DNA from: Methylococcaceae bacterium
GTDB taxonomy: Bacteria > Pseudomonadota > Gammaproteobacteria > Methylococcales > Methylomonadaceae
Length of the DNA stretch: 17,492 nucleotides
Assembly (NCBI GenBank): GCA_013140465.1
Contig: JABFST010000202.1
Coordinates: 1-17,492, forward strand
Reading direction: 5' to 3'
Below, in pieces: positions 1 to 7,956 of this stretch; position 1 is the stretch's first letter; each line of letters starts with the position of its first letter. The notes below the pieces were generated by a model. The model was not told the DNA's origin and did not search any database. It saw nothing but the letters and a program-made list of their open reading frames with translations. The translations under genes and the position numbers were made by a program.

Positions 1-956
1 CCTAAGGCATGTCCGGTCATGCCTTTGGTGGAGCTGACCGCGACTGTATCCGAAAAAACCGTAGCGACACTTTGGCTTTCCATCGCGTCATTCAGCGGTG
101 TCGCCGTACCATGCAAATTAACATAATCGATGTCCGCTGCCGTTAATCCGGCTTCATGTAAAGCCCCAGACATCGCTGCCATGACCGCACCACCTTCAGG
201 CGCAGGAGCGGAAAAATGGTGGGCATCGCAGCTGGCACCTATACCGGACAATTGCACCGGCCCGGGCTGTTTGCTCATCACAAACAAAGCGGCTGCTTCG
301 GCGATGTTAATGCCATCGCGGTGTGCGCCAAACGGGCGGCACAGACCTGAGGAGATGGACTCCAACGCCGCAAAGCCCGCCAAAGTATAGCGGCATAAGC
401 TATCCGCGCCACCGACAATAACCGCATCACACACATCTAATGCCAATAATCGCCGCGCCGAAGCAAATGCCCTACCACTAGACGAACATGCGGTCGAAAT
501 GCTGTAAGCAGGGCCGCTCACACCTAAATAATGGGCTAGAAAATCTGCACCCGCACCGAGTTGTTGCTGTTTGTAATGAAATTGCCCTGGCTTGTCGCCC
601 GATTTGACCACGCTCTCCCACGCCAATTCGGTATTTCTAAGCCCCGAGGTGCTAGTACCGATAACCACGCCCACCCTATCAGCCCCAACCCGCCGGATCA
701 GGTCATCGACGGTAGGCTTAATCTGCGCCAATGCCGCCAATAACAATTGGTTATTGCGGCAATCATACACACTATGGCAAGAGCTGATACTTGGCAATTC
801 AGCACGCACCTCGCCGACATAAGTGGCTGGCTCGTTGAGCAATAACTCGCTTGGCCTAAGCCCCGACCTGTCACCCGCCAATAGCCGTTGCAAAGTTTCG
901 GCCTTGGTATTGCCCAACGCCGACACCATGCCCAGATCATTTAAATAAAACTTCAT
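1..956 (-). CDS. Beta-ketoacyl-ACP synthase, FabF-like (C-terminus cut by window edge)
   Basis: This is a condensing enzyme that would extend an ACP-bound chain with malonyl-ACP. Translation from the ATG at 956-954 begins MKFYLNDLGMVSALGNTKAE and stays open to the window edge, giving 318 codons. All three catalytic residues of a KAS I/II enzyme are visible: the nucleophile Cys157 in STACSS, His282 in NLHGTATPLND, and His316 in KGMTGHALG. About 80-90 residues of the usual 400 should lie beyond the edge. The start lies 3 nt after the stop of the upstream halogenase-like gene, so the two are probably co-translated. Its intact triad suits it as the active partner of the Cys-less ketosynthase-like protein at 7957-8697, but that pairing is inferred. 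It could also act as an initiating synthase. Confidence 0.9.
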   Translation of the reverse strand, partial: MKFYLNDLGMVSALGNTKAETLQRLLAGDRSGLRPSELLLNEPATYVGEVRAELPSISSCHSVYDCRNNQLLLAALAQIKPTVDDLIRRVGADRVGVVIGTSTSGLRNTELAWESVVKSGDKPGQFHYKQQQLGAGADFLAHYLGVSGPAYSISTACSSSGRAFASARRLLALDVCDAVIVGGADSLCRYTLAGFAALESISSGLCRPFGAHRDGINIAEAAALFVMSKQPGPVQLSGIGASCDAHHFSAPAPEGGAVMAAMSGALHEAGLTAADIDYVNLHGTATPLNDAMESQSVATVFSDTVAVSSTKGMTGHAL

Positions 957-959
957 CAG

Positions 960-2186
960 TTAGGCGGGCGTGCGGCACAATTCCACTAAGGTGTTTAACC
1001 GGGATTGCGAGTTTTTGACATAAGGGTTGTTGTCATCCCAGACATAACCCGCCAATATGGAACAGATCATGGCTTTGATATTGGCTTGTTGCCGATTGTA
1101 GAAAATCACATCCTGCAACTCCCCCGTATACCATGCCGACACATAAGTACGGAAGGTATCCACGCCTTTTTGCAATGGTTCAGCAAAATCCCGCTGCCAG
1201 TCCGCACCCGCACCGTTAAATTGCGCGTCCAAAACCTTGGCAGCCAAACTGGCCGATTTCATCGCAATCGTCACGCCCGATGAAAACACCGGATCCAAAA
1301 ACTCGCCCGCATTGCCCAATAAGGCATAGCCATTACCATACAGGGAGCTGACATTGGCACTATAACCTTTAATGGTATTGATCGGCGTATCGTACTTTGC
1401 TTGCGCTAATAATTTTGCCAAGGACGGATCTTGCGCCACTAAGGCATGAAAAGCCGTTTGTTCATCGGCAAAACCGCTGAATACGGCAGGTTCGCCGACA
1501 ACCCCCAAACTACTACGACCATTGCTGAACGGGATCAACCAAAACCAAACATCCGCCATCTCGGGATGCACGACAATTCGGATTTGCTGGCGGTCGTAGT
1601 GCGGGCAATCGATATTGTCTTCAATATGGGTAAACAACGCTTGCCGCACCGGAAACTGCGACGGGCTTTCCAAGGCTAACAAGCGTGGCAACACCCGCCC
1701 AAAACCACTGGCATCCAAAACAAAATCCGCCTCCAGCTGATAGGTGTTGGCCTCGGCATCAACGACCGTCAGCATCGGCTTGGCATGGGCAAAATCCGCT
1801 GCGACAACCTGATGTTGCCAATGGATAACCACACCTTGCCGCTGGGCTTCGGTCGCCAACAAGGCATCGAAACGGTCACGCTGGACTTGGAAGGTCGTAG
1901 GAAAGCCCGCGCTAAATTTATCGGCGAAATAAAACGAGGACAATTTATCGCCACAGATAAAGTCAGCCCCGGTTTTTAACTGGAAACCTGCGGCATTGAC
2001 AGCCTCTAACATGCCCGCTTCTTCAATGAACGCCATACACTGCGGCAACAAACTTTCGCCGATACTAAAACGCGGAAAGGTTTGCCGCTCCAAGATAACA
2101 GTTTGAAAGCCCTTTTTTTGTAATAAGGCCGCCGCAATGCTACCCGAAGGGCCTGCACCGATAATAATAATTTTCTTTCCGGTCAT
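960..2186 (-). CDS. Flavin-dependent halogenase-like FAD oxidoreductase (copy 1)
   Basis: This is a 408-residue flavoprotein of the flavin-dependent halogenase/monooxygenase superfamily. The N-terminal Rossmann motif GAGPSG (residues 10-15) binds FAD, and GES follows at 43-45. Lys71 in FQLKTGADF sits where the catalytic halogenase lysine is expected. WFWLIP (about 212-217) fits the WxWxIP halogenase motif, and FLDPVFSSG (about 295-303) fits FxxPxxSxG. The Glu found inside this second motif in tryptophan halogenases is absent, which points to the phenol/pyrrole/carrier-bound type rather than free tryptophan. It would halogenate or hydroxylate an aryl or polyene intermediate with FADH2 from a separate reductase, which I do not see here. 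It is first in its own apparent unit, 100 nt below a promoter candidate, and is followed at once by the ketosynthase. Halogenation itself is inferred from motifs. Confidence 0.82.
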   Translation of the reverse strand: MTGKKIIIIGAGPSGSIAAALLQKKGFQTVILERQTFPRFSIGESLLPQCMAFIEEAGMLEAVNAAGFQLKTGADFICGDKLSSFYFADKFSAGFPTTFQVQRDRFDALLATEAQRQGVVIHWQHQVVAADFAHAKPMLTVVDAEANTYQLEADFVLDASGFGRVLPRLLALESPSQFPVRQALFTHIEDNIDCPHYDRQQIRIVVHPEMADVWFWLIPFSNGRSSLGVVGEPAVFSGFADEQTAFHALVAQDPSLAKLLAQAKYDTPINTIKGYSANVSSLYGNGYALLGNAGEFLDPVFSSGVTIAMKSASLAAKVLDAQFNGAGADWQRDFAEPLQKGVDTFRTYVSAWYTGELQDVIFYNRQQANIKAMICSILAGYVWDDNNPYVKNSQSRLNTLVELCRTPA

Positions 2187-2292
2187 AGTATGAGTGGCCT
2201 TATGGTGTGATATGGGCTAATAAGTCGTTACAAAAAAATGGATGGGCATCGGTTTAGGGCGGGCTATTGCAAGAAAATGCAAAAAGCTTGCG

Positions 2293-2322
2293 AGTATACC
2301 GTATTTAAGGAAAGCAACTCAA
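2293..2322 (-). promoter_or_regulatory. Candidate sigma-70 promoter for the halogenase-ketosynthase unit
   Basis: On the minus strand, TTGAGT (2322-2317) and TATACT (2298-2293) are separated by 18 nt. They match 4 of 6 and 5 of 6 consensus bases. Transcription would start near 2286, giving a leader of about 100 nt before the ATG at 2186. The site lies in the only real gap of this part of the cluster, just after the end of the ligase operon. It is a motif match only, with no expression evidence. Confidence 0.5.
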
Positions 2323-2361
2323 TTTGCAAACCTGACCCTGATTGGGGTTAATAATAGCGGC

Positions 2362-2394
2362 AGACTTGCGAGGTTTTATAAACCGCGCAGGTCT
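2362..2394. repeat. 33-bp palindromic repeat, imperfect copy
   Basis: The left arm AGACTTGCGAGGTTT and right arm AAACCGCGCAGGTCT pair around the centre TAT with two non-Watson-Crick positions (one T-G, one A-G). The element is nearly identical to the perfect copy at 14392-14424. The two also share flanking GCGGC on the left, and T, AT and CTG matches on the right. It lies between the ligase stop (2419) and the next gene (2186). A folded transcript could act as a processing or 3'-end element, but no T-run follows on the minus strand, so I do not call it an intrinsic terminator. Confidence 0.75.
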
Positions 2395-2418
2395 TTATGC
2401 TGTCCCCGAGAAGCTAGG

Positions 2419-3858
2419 CTAAGCCTCCATCCGTTTGATTTTTCCGCTGGTAGTGTGGCTAATCTGCGCCACTGTTCGCACGCGTTGGGGGATTTTGTAG
2501 GTAGACAGCCGCTGCCGACAAAACGCCAGCACCGCCTCTTCATCCCATTGCGCGTGTTGCCTTAGCACCACTTCAGCGCACACCACTTCACCCCATAACG
2601 GATGCGGCTGCCCAAACACCCGCGCGGCGGTTATGTCCGGGTGGGCGTTCAGCACCGCCTCAACTTCTTCAGGAAAAGCCTTGTTCCCCGACACATTAAT
2701 CATGGATTTTTCCCGCCCACACACAATCACCCGTCCGTCGCCTTGCCGATAAGCCAAATCGCCAGTCATGAACCAACCATTGCCCATCACTTGCGCCGCC
2801 GTTTGCCACGGTTGCAGATAGGCATCAAAAAGCCCGGGGCCACGGATTGCAAGCCGTCCTACCTGCCCTTCCGGCACTTCCTGGTCAGCCTCATCTAGCA
2901 AAGCCAGCTCAAAACCGTCGGTTTGATAACCAACACTACGCGGGTCGGTTTCGCCTGTTAAACAATCCAACAACGGCAAGCCCGCTTCAATAATGCCATA
3001 GGCTTGGCTGACCGGAATATGGAAACGCTGTTTGAAAGCAAGTGCCACTTGCGGCGGTATCGCGGATGAGGTGGAAATGGCATATTTAAGCGTCGTCATT
3101 GCCAATCCAGAAGTATCCGCCGCCAATAGCCGAAAGTGCATCGGTGCGGCATATAGCAAGCTGGCCTGATGGCGGTTAGCGGCCTCGATTAAAGTTGCTG
3201 CCAACAAATCTTTACAAATAACCGTCGTTGCGCCAACCCGGATATACACCAAAATACTCACTAAAAAATGGAAGGCCATCGGCAATATCCATAACACCAC
3301 ATCATCGCAATCGAGCTGTAAGGCTTTGCTGGCGGCCTCAACCCGCGCCAAAATACTGCGGTGTGATAACACCACGCCTTTGCTGGCACCAGTCGTGCCC
3401 GAGGTATAACGGATAAATGCAGCATCGGCCAAAGGCGTTAAAGCTTGATTGGCAGTGGGCTTAAGCCAAGTAAGCCGTAGCGTCTGCTTGGCAAACGGCA
3501 ACATCACCGCTGGCCCTGATGCGGGCGTTAGCCCTGAATGGTCATCCACGACCCCATGCACCCCCGTATCCTGCAAAATCTGGCTGATTTCTGCGGCTTT
3601 CAGTTGGTGTGACAGCGGCACGACAACCGCACCACAGCCCATGCCCGCCAACATCGCGGCAACAAAAGCACGGCTGTTGCGCCCCATCACCGCCAAACCC
3701 GAACCGTGGCTTACGCCCAGTGCTTGCAAATCGGCCGTAAGGCGGGCGGTTTGCAGGTACAAATCCTGATAACTCAGCGTACCGTATTCATCAATGAGTG
3801 CTGTCCGCTCAGGCCAAGTAGCTGCGGCCTGCTCTAGCAGCTGAAAACATGACACCAT
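2419..3858 (-). CDS. Adenylate-forming acyl/aryl-CoA or acyl-ACP ligase
   Basis: This 479-residue ANL-superfamily enzyme activates a carboxylic acid as its AMP ester and passes it to a thiol, either CoA or the phosphopantetheine of an ACP. The phosphate-binding loop TSGTTGASKG (about residue 155), YGIIEAG, TGDLAYRQGDGRVIVCGR, and the C-terminal TTSGKIKR with the presumed catalytic Lys473 are all present in order. Its ATG overlaps the previous stop by one base (TAATG) and has a good AGGGGA ribosome site. Aryl-polyene and xanthomonadin clusters carry a ligase of this kind for the aryl starter acid. With the ammonia-lyase and ACP nearby, a cinnamate- or coumarate-type substrate is the best inference. 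The sequence does not show whether the acceptor is CoA or ACP. Confidence 0.9.
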   Translation of the reverse strand: MVSCFQLLEQAAATWPERTALIDEYGTLSYQDLYLQTARLTADLQALGVSHGSGLAVMGRNSRAFVAAMLAGMGCGAVVVPLSHQLKAAEISQILQDTGVHGVVDDHSGLTPASGPAVMLPFAKQTLRLTWLKPTANQALTPLADAAFIRYTSGTTGASKGVVLSHRSILARVEAASKALQLDCDDVVLWILPMAFHFLVSILVYIRVGATTVICKDLLAATLIEAANRHQASLLYAAPMHFRLLAADTSGLAMTTLKYAISTSSAIPPQVALAFKQRFHIPVSQAYGIIEAGLPLLDCLTGETDPRSVGYQTDGFELALLDEADQEVPEGQVGRLAIRGPGLFDAYLQPWQTAAQVMGNGWFMTGDLAYRQGDGRVIVCGREKSMINVSGNKAFPEEVEAVLNAHPDITAARVFGQPHPLWGEVVCAEVVLRQHAQWDEEAVLAFCRQRLSTYKIPQRVRTVAQISHTTSGKIKRMEA

Positions 3859-5102
3859 TAATCATCCCCTGCAAAAATTGGTTGGCGACGGATTTTGCCA
3901 ATAGTGCTGTGCCACTGCCCTGTTTCGGCATAGTCAGCGGCAAGTCGGCCAGCGGCATATCCCGTACTCAGACAAGTGCCTATCACCCGCGCCGAGGCTA
4001 TCGCCAATTCGGTAGCAGACAAACATCTACCCGCAAAAAACAGATTGTCGAGATGGCGGGACACCAAGGTAGCGGCGGAAATCCAATACGCCCCATCCAG
4101 CTGAAAATAGCGCATGTCCGGTTTACGTTGTCCGCCCCAATATTCTATAGGCCAAGTGCCTATAGCCACCCCATCATCTGGCTTAGCACAAGCCAGCACC
4201 TGATGTTCGTCCAACACCCCAATGCCTTCAGAGCGTTCTGCCGTGCGGATGCCCACTTCATTAGCCATTGCGGTTATTTTAAGCGCGGCAAACACCGCCT
4301 CATGTTGATGTAAATACGCGACGATAGCGTGGCTGCGGCTACGCGCTTCCTGCCCGTAATCGTGTAAGCACGCGGGTGTGCCGTCGTATAAGCCCGGCAG
4401 TCCTAGCTTTAATAAAGCGACGCCTTGTTGCAGCGTCCCGGGTATCAGCGACAAGCGTTCACAAGCCGAGTCTAATTGCCCCGCAGCTATGCCCCGTTTA
4501 AGGCTACGGATTAACACCAACGCCAAGACGTTTTCGCTTAGCGTAGGCAAGCCGCTGACTTGAAAAACCAAAGCCCCTGCTTGATAGTGGCTTTCGGTCA
4601 TCCTGCCGATACCTGCCAGCGCGGAAATCTGGGCATTACCACTGCAATCGACGACGGCGGCGGGAAACACGGTAAGGGTTTTAGCGTGATCCTGCACTGT
4701 CAATGCGGCAAGCTGCCGTCCTGCTACTTGTGCGCCGATAACCTGCGTTTGCAAACACAGGCGCACCTTGGCCTGACGCAATTGCCGCAAGGCTTCTTGA
4801 TGAAACACCGCAGGTTGGTAAGGCAAAAAATGCAGGCCTTCGGCATACATGGCAACCTGAGTGCGGCTTTGTTGTTGTATGGCTTCGGCAAATTCGCGGG
4901 CAAAGCCAGCTACGGCATATCTTGCTATTGTTGGATGCCGATAAAACAGCCCGCAAATAGTCCCTACCCATGCGCTGGTCGCCAACCCGCCCGTTAAATC
5001 ATGGCGTTCAACCAGCACCACTTCCGCCCCCGCTTTTGCCGCCGCCACCGCCGCCGCAATCCCCGCCGCACCTGCGCCTATGACCGCGACATCAACGTGC
5101 AT
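3858..5102 (-). CDS. FAD-dependent oxidoreductase, FAD_oxidored (PF12831-like) family
   Basis: This is a 414-residue soluble flavoprotein. It opens with a Rossmann fold, GAGAAG at residues 9-14, followed by VERHDLTGGLATSAWVG, the FAD-binding start typical of the FAD_oxidored group. A GIRTAERSEGIGVLDEHQVL segment and a late FAGRCLSATELAIASARVIG segment close the FAD site, as in that family. I see no signal peptide, iron-sulfur ligands or halogenase motif. The substrate is unknown. It lies between the acyltransferase (4-nt gap upstream) and the ligase (1-base overlap downstream), so it is probably a core pathway enzyme. It could oxidise or reduce the aryl head or the acyl chain. The family call is firm, the role is not. 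Confidence 0.8.
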   Translation of the reverse strand: MHVDVAVIGAGAAGIAAAVAAAKAGAEVVLVERHDLTGGLATSAWVGTICGLFYRHPTIARYAVAGFAREFAEAIQQQSRTQVAMYAEGLHFLPYQPAVFHQEALRQLRQAKVRLCLQTQVIGAQVAGRQLAALTVQDHAKTLTVFPAAVVDCSGNAQISALAGIGRMTESHYQAGALVFQVSGLPTLSENVLALVLIRSLKRGIAAGQLDSACERLSLIPGTLQQGVALLKLGLPGLYDGTPACLHDYGQEARSRSHAIVAYLHQHEAVFAALKITAMANEVGIRTAERSEGIGVLDEHQVLACAKPDDGVAIGTWPIEYWGGQRKPDMRYFQLDGAYWISAATLVSRHLDNLFFAGRCLSATELAIASARVIGTCLSTGYAAGRLAADYAETGQWHSTIGKIRRQPIFAGDD

Positions 5103-5106
5103 CGGC

Positions 5107-6414
5107 CTAACCGTGTTCCTGACCTAATAACGCCGTGGACAACTGCGCCAGCAAGGCATCCGCTTCGGCCTCGGCAAGGTCTGGCTGCATATAACCTAAA
5201 GTGAGCTGTAGTGCGCCCTGGACACGGCTAAACACAAACGTCATCCCGGGGGGGTACATATTGGGCGGATAATGGACGGCGTGGCTGACTTGCCGACCGA
5301 ACAAGCTAGTGAAATCACTTAAGGAATCGCCAGTATCGGAGTAGAAAAAACTCGCCATTAAGCCCCGAGTCGGGGCTTTGAGCATTTGCCTATACAACAG
5401 TCCGGGCAGCCGCCGTAAAAAATCCATCATAATCGAGTAATGCTGCGGGCTTTCGGTGCGCATCAGGGTTTTCATTTGCTTCATCAGCTCTGCGGTACAC
5501 GCGGCTATATCATTTAATAACGCCCCCGGAATACGATAAAACAAAAAGCTGACCTGATTGCCCAACACCGCCCCTTGCGCACCGCGTTTGCGTTGGTCTA
5601 AAGGCACTGGCACCAGCACATCGTCAACAGCGATGCCGCGTTGTTGCTGGATTGCGGCAACCGCATAAGCTGTAGCCGCAAGATAAAAAGCACTGCTTAA
5701 AAATCCCGCCGCCATCTGCGTGGCGCGTGCGTTAATCGCCAAGGTTTGCGCGGGGGTGAACCGTAACACCCGATAGCGGAGCTGTGGCTTTGCAGGTTTT
5801 TTTTGGTATAGGGTCAATAACGGCAGTACGGAGGTGTCGTACAGAAATTGTTTCATGTCAGACGCAATAGTCGCGCGTATTTTTAACGGCAACTTGTCCG
5901 CCTCGGCCGCCAACCATTCAGGCAGCTTTTCGGTGGGCGGCAAACCCAAATAACGGACAAACAACTCACCGCCGCGCGCATCCATCAGCACATGATGCCA
6001 AGCAAACACGACCCTACTCCCAGCCCCCGCAAGCTGTAGCAGGATGACCTTAAACGCCGGGCCGTTGCTAATGTCCCAAGACATTGCCAACACACTATCG
6101 GGTAGGTTTTCGCCATCTTCGAGCTGATATTCGGGTATCGGTGCTACCCGAGCCTTGGGCTGATGCCGCCAAGTTGCCAAACTAAACGGCAAGCCTTGCC
6201 GTAAGCGTAACTGGCATAACCATTGGTAAGCTGGATGTAGATCCAAGTGGCGTTGCAAATCTGCCAAGGCCAACGGTTCAGATAAGCTGACGGTAAAAAT
6301 GCAGACATTGCGCTGGGCGCTGGCTTTCCACATCAGCCCATCCAATTGCAGACAGAAATAATCTGCGCCATTGAGGGTGATCGTGTCGGGCAATAACGGC
6401 TTAGCGGTCGGCAT
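5107..6414 (-). CDS. Condensation-domain-like / wax-ester-synthase-like acyltransferase
   Basis: This 435-residue protein resembles the chloramphenicol acetyltransferase-like fold of NRPS condensation domains and of wax ester/diacylglycerol and PapA-type acyltransferases. The key evidence is WHHVLMDARGG at about residues 137-147, an HHxxxDA form of the catalytic HHxxxDG motif. A later VPVPLDQRKR and LGNQVSFLFY stretch also fits the family. Such enzymes move an acyl group from a carrier protein to an alcohol or amine. It starts inside the end of the ACP gene (14-nt overlap), which suggests translational coupling and that this ACP is its donor. The likely role is ester or amide transfer of the finished polyene acid to a lipid or second moiety. 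Starter loading is an alternative. The acceptor is not evident. Confidence 0.72.
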   Translation of the reverse strand: MPTAKPLLPDTITLNGADYFCLQLDGLMWKASAQRNVCIFTVSLSEPLALADLQRHLDLHPAYQWLCQLRLRQGLPFSLATWRHQPKARVAPIPEYQLEDGENLPDSVLAMSWDISNGPAFKVILLQLAGAGSRVVFAWHHVLMDARGGELFVRYLGLPPTEKLPEWLAAEADKLPLKIRATIASDMKQFLYDTSVLPLLTLYQKKPAKPQLRYRVLRFTPAQTLAINARATQMAAGFLSSAFYLAATAYAVAAIQQQRGIAVDDVLVPVPLDQRKRGAQGAVLGNQVSFLFYRIPGALLNDIAACTAELMKQMKTLMRTESPQHYSIMMDFLRRLPGLLYRQMLKAPTRGLMASFFYSDTGDSLSDFTSLFGRQVSHAVHYPPNMYPPGMTFVFSRVQGALQLTLGYMQPDLAEAEADALLAQLSTALLGQEHG

Positions 6415-6679
6415 TGTGCTGTTGGTGCAACAAATCCACGCAATACGCGCCTAACACCCCCGCATTGGCAATATGTGCCGGGGTTAAGGCTTCCGCAGGT
6501 AATTCCAGGCCAAAACGGCGTTCAATAAACAACACCAATTCCATTAGCGAAAAAGAATCCACGCCGATTGCGCTTAAATCCGTGTCCGGCTCCACTTCAA
6601 CATCCGCTGCCAACACATGGCTGCGTAAAAATTCGCACAATTGGGCGGCAACCTGTGCGCCCGTATACTCAACTGCCAT
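6401..6679 (-). CDS. Acyl carrier protein
   Basis: This 92-residue ACP carries the growing chain or aryl starter. The phosphopantetheine attachment site is Ser42 in IGVDSFSLMEL, within the usual helical layout and followed by ERRFGLELP. The start ATG at 6679 has a clear GGGAG ribosome site 7 nt upstream. The gene sits 24 nt below the halogenase-like gene and overlaps the acyltransferase by 14 nt. Aryl-polyene systems often use two ACPs. Only this one is visible here. No phosphopantetheinyl transferase gene is present in the window. Confidence 0.92.
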   Translation of the reverse strand: MAVEYTGAQVAAQLCEFLRSHVLAADVEVEPDTDLSAIGVDSFSLMELVLFIERRFGLELPAEALTPAHIANAGVLGAYCVDLLHQQHNADR

Positions 6680-6703
6680 CTGCTAGCTCCCGATTTAATC
6701 CGT

Positions 6704-7945
6704 TCATTTTATTTTATAGGCATCAGGGCTAGCCGCCACGACCCTATCCGTCACCAAAAACCGCAACAAATTTAGGCTAAACGGGCGGCTAGCCGCAGCC
6801 CCGCTAAAAATCCGGCTAACATGACCGCTGACCCACCTAAACAAAAACCGCGTAACCACATTGTCAGGCATCGTCCGTCCAGCCTTGATGCTGCGCATTA
6901 AGCGACCGTTATAATAATAGCCGACAATTTCAAACCACGCGTTTAAATGCCGTTTAACCAATACTTCGTAATCCGTTAAAGGTTGGTTGGCAATCAGGGT
7001 GTCCGCCAACTTCACCGCGCTATCCATCGCAAGCAACATCCCGCTAGAAAACACCGGATCGACAAAACCGCCCGCATCGCCCAACATCACCCAATTGTCG
7101 CCACATAATTTATCGGAAATAGACTGGTAATTATTAAAGCGCAAAACTTCCGTGACCCGCCGGGCATCCGGTGCCAGCCGTTGCAGCACGGTATCGGTCT
7201 TTAACAAATTATCATACTGCTGCTCAGGGCTTTCACCCTGTTGCCCTGCATACGCCTGGGGTACGACAAAACCCAACGAGACCCGGCCAGGTAACGGGAT
7301 GCGCCAACACCAGCCCTGATCCATGCGGTCGTTATGCACATAACCGGGATCTACCAATTCGGTTTTATCGACATGCGCGAACAAAGCCACATCCTGCCGT
7401 GGGCCTTTGCGCATGGGAATATCCAGCAAGCGGCCTATCAGGTTAGCGCGACCTGCGGCATCGACGATCAAATCAGGCTCAGCACCTTGCCAACAGCCCG
7501 CAGCGGCAGCCAGTGACGCGTCATCTAAGCGGATGTGGCCCGCCTTGTCCGTGCGTTGTAACTGCACGTTACGCGCAATCAACACCGCACCCGATTGTTG
7601 CGCGGCTTTTAACAAAGTGGCGTTAAACTGATCCCTAGGCACGTTATAAGAATACGACGGCAAATCGCTAGGGGTATCGGCAAACCGAAACTCAAAGGCT
7701 TCATCGGCATTATAAGTAAAACACGCCCCCGGTTTGTACACGCTATACGCCGCCACTTCAGCCTCTACGCCCAGTTCCTGCAACATCGGCACAATCATCG
7801 GCACTAAGGATTCCCCCACTAAGATCGGCGCGCGCTCGGGGGTCGCAAAAATCACCACTTTGTAGCCTTTTCGGCATAAATGGATCGCCAAGGTGCTGGA
7901 AGCCGGGCCACCGCCGATAATTGCGATATTGGTTTTTGCAGTCAT
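6704..7945 (-). CDS. Flavin-dependent halogenase-like FAD oxidoreductase (copy 2)
   Basis: This is a second halogenase-superfamily flavoprotein, 413 residues from the ATG at 7945. It has GGGPAS (residues 11-16), GES (44-46), Lys71 in VYKPGACF, the WxWxIP-type WCWRIP (about 210-215) and the FxxPxxSxG-type FVDPVFSSG (about 293-301). These fall at almost the same positions as in the gene at 960-2186, so the two are related but clearly diverged. The next gene is the ACP, so an ACP-bound substrate is plausible. A TTG at 7960, overlapping the previous stop as TTGA, could be the start instead. I prefer the ATG because the FAD motif then begins at the normal distance. Halogenation, hydroxylation and simple oxidation all remain possible. 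Confidence 0.82.
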   Translation of the reverse strand: MTAKTNIAIIGGGPASSTLAIHLCRKGYKVVIFATPERAPILVGESLVPMIVPMLQELGVEAEVAAYSVYKPGACFTYNADEAFEFRFADTPSDLPSYSYNVPRDQFNATLLKAAQQSGAVLIARNVQLQRTDKAGHIRLDDASLAAAAGCWQGAEPDLIVDAAGRANLIGRLLDIPMRKGPRQDVALFAHVDKTELVDPGYVHNDRMDQGWCWRIPLPGRVSLGFVVPQAYAGQQGESPEQQYDNLLKTDTVLQRLAPDARRVTEVLRFNNYQSISDKLCGDNWVMLGDAGGFVDPVFSSGMLLAMDSAVKLADTLIANQPLTDYEVLVKRHLNAWFEIVGYYYNGRLMRSIKAGRTMPDNVVTRFLFRWVSGHVSRIFSGAAASRPFSLNLLRFLVTDRVVAASPDAYKIK

Positions 7946-7956
7946 GCCTGTTCTCG

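Noticed and set aside
130..390. Open frames on the plus strand within 1-950
   Set aside because: They lie opposite the ketosynthase frame, which has all three catalytic residues. Their predicted proteins show no domain and are low-complexity mirror products.
698..940. Minus-strand 80-codon frame near the left edge
   Set aside because: It is a shifted frame inside the ketosynthase. The true frame starts at 956 and stays open to the edge.
2362..2394. Intrinsic terminator of the ligase operon
   Set aside because: The palindrome is followed by TGCCGC on the minus strand, not a T-run, and has two imperfect pairs. It is better described as a dispersed palindrome.
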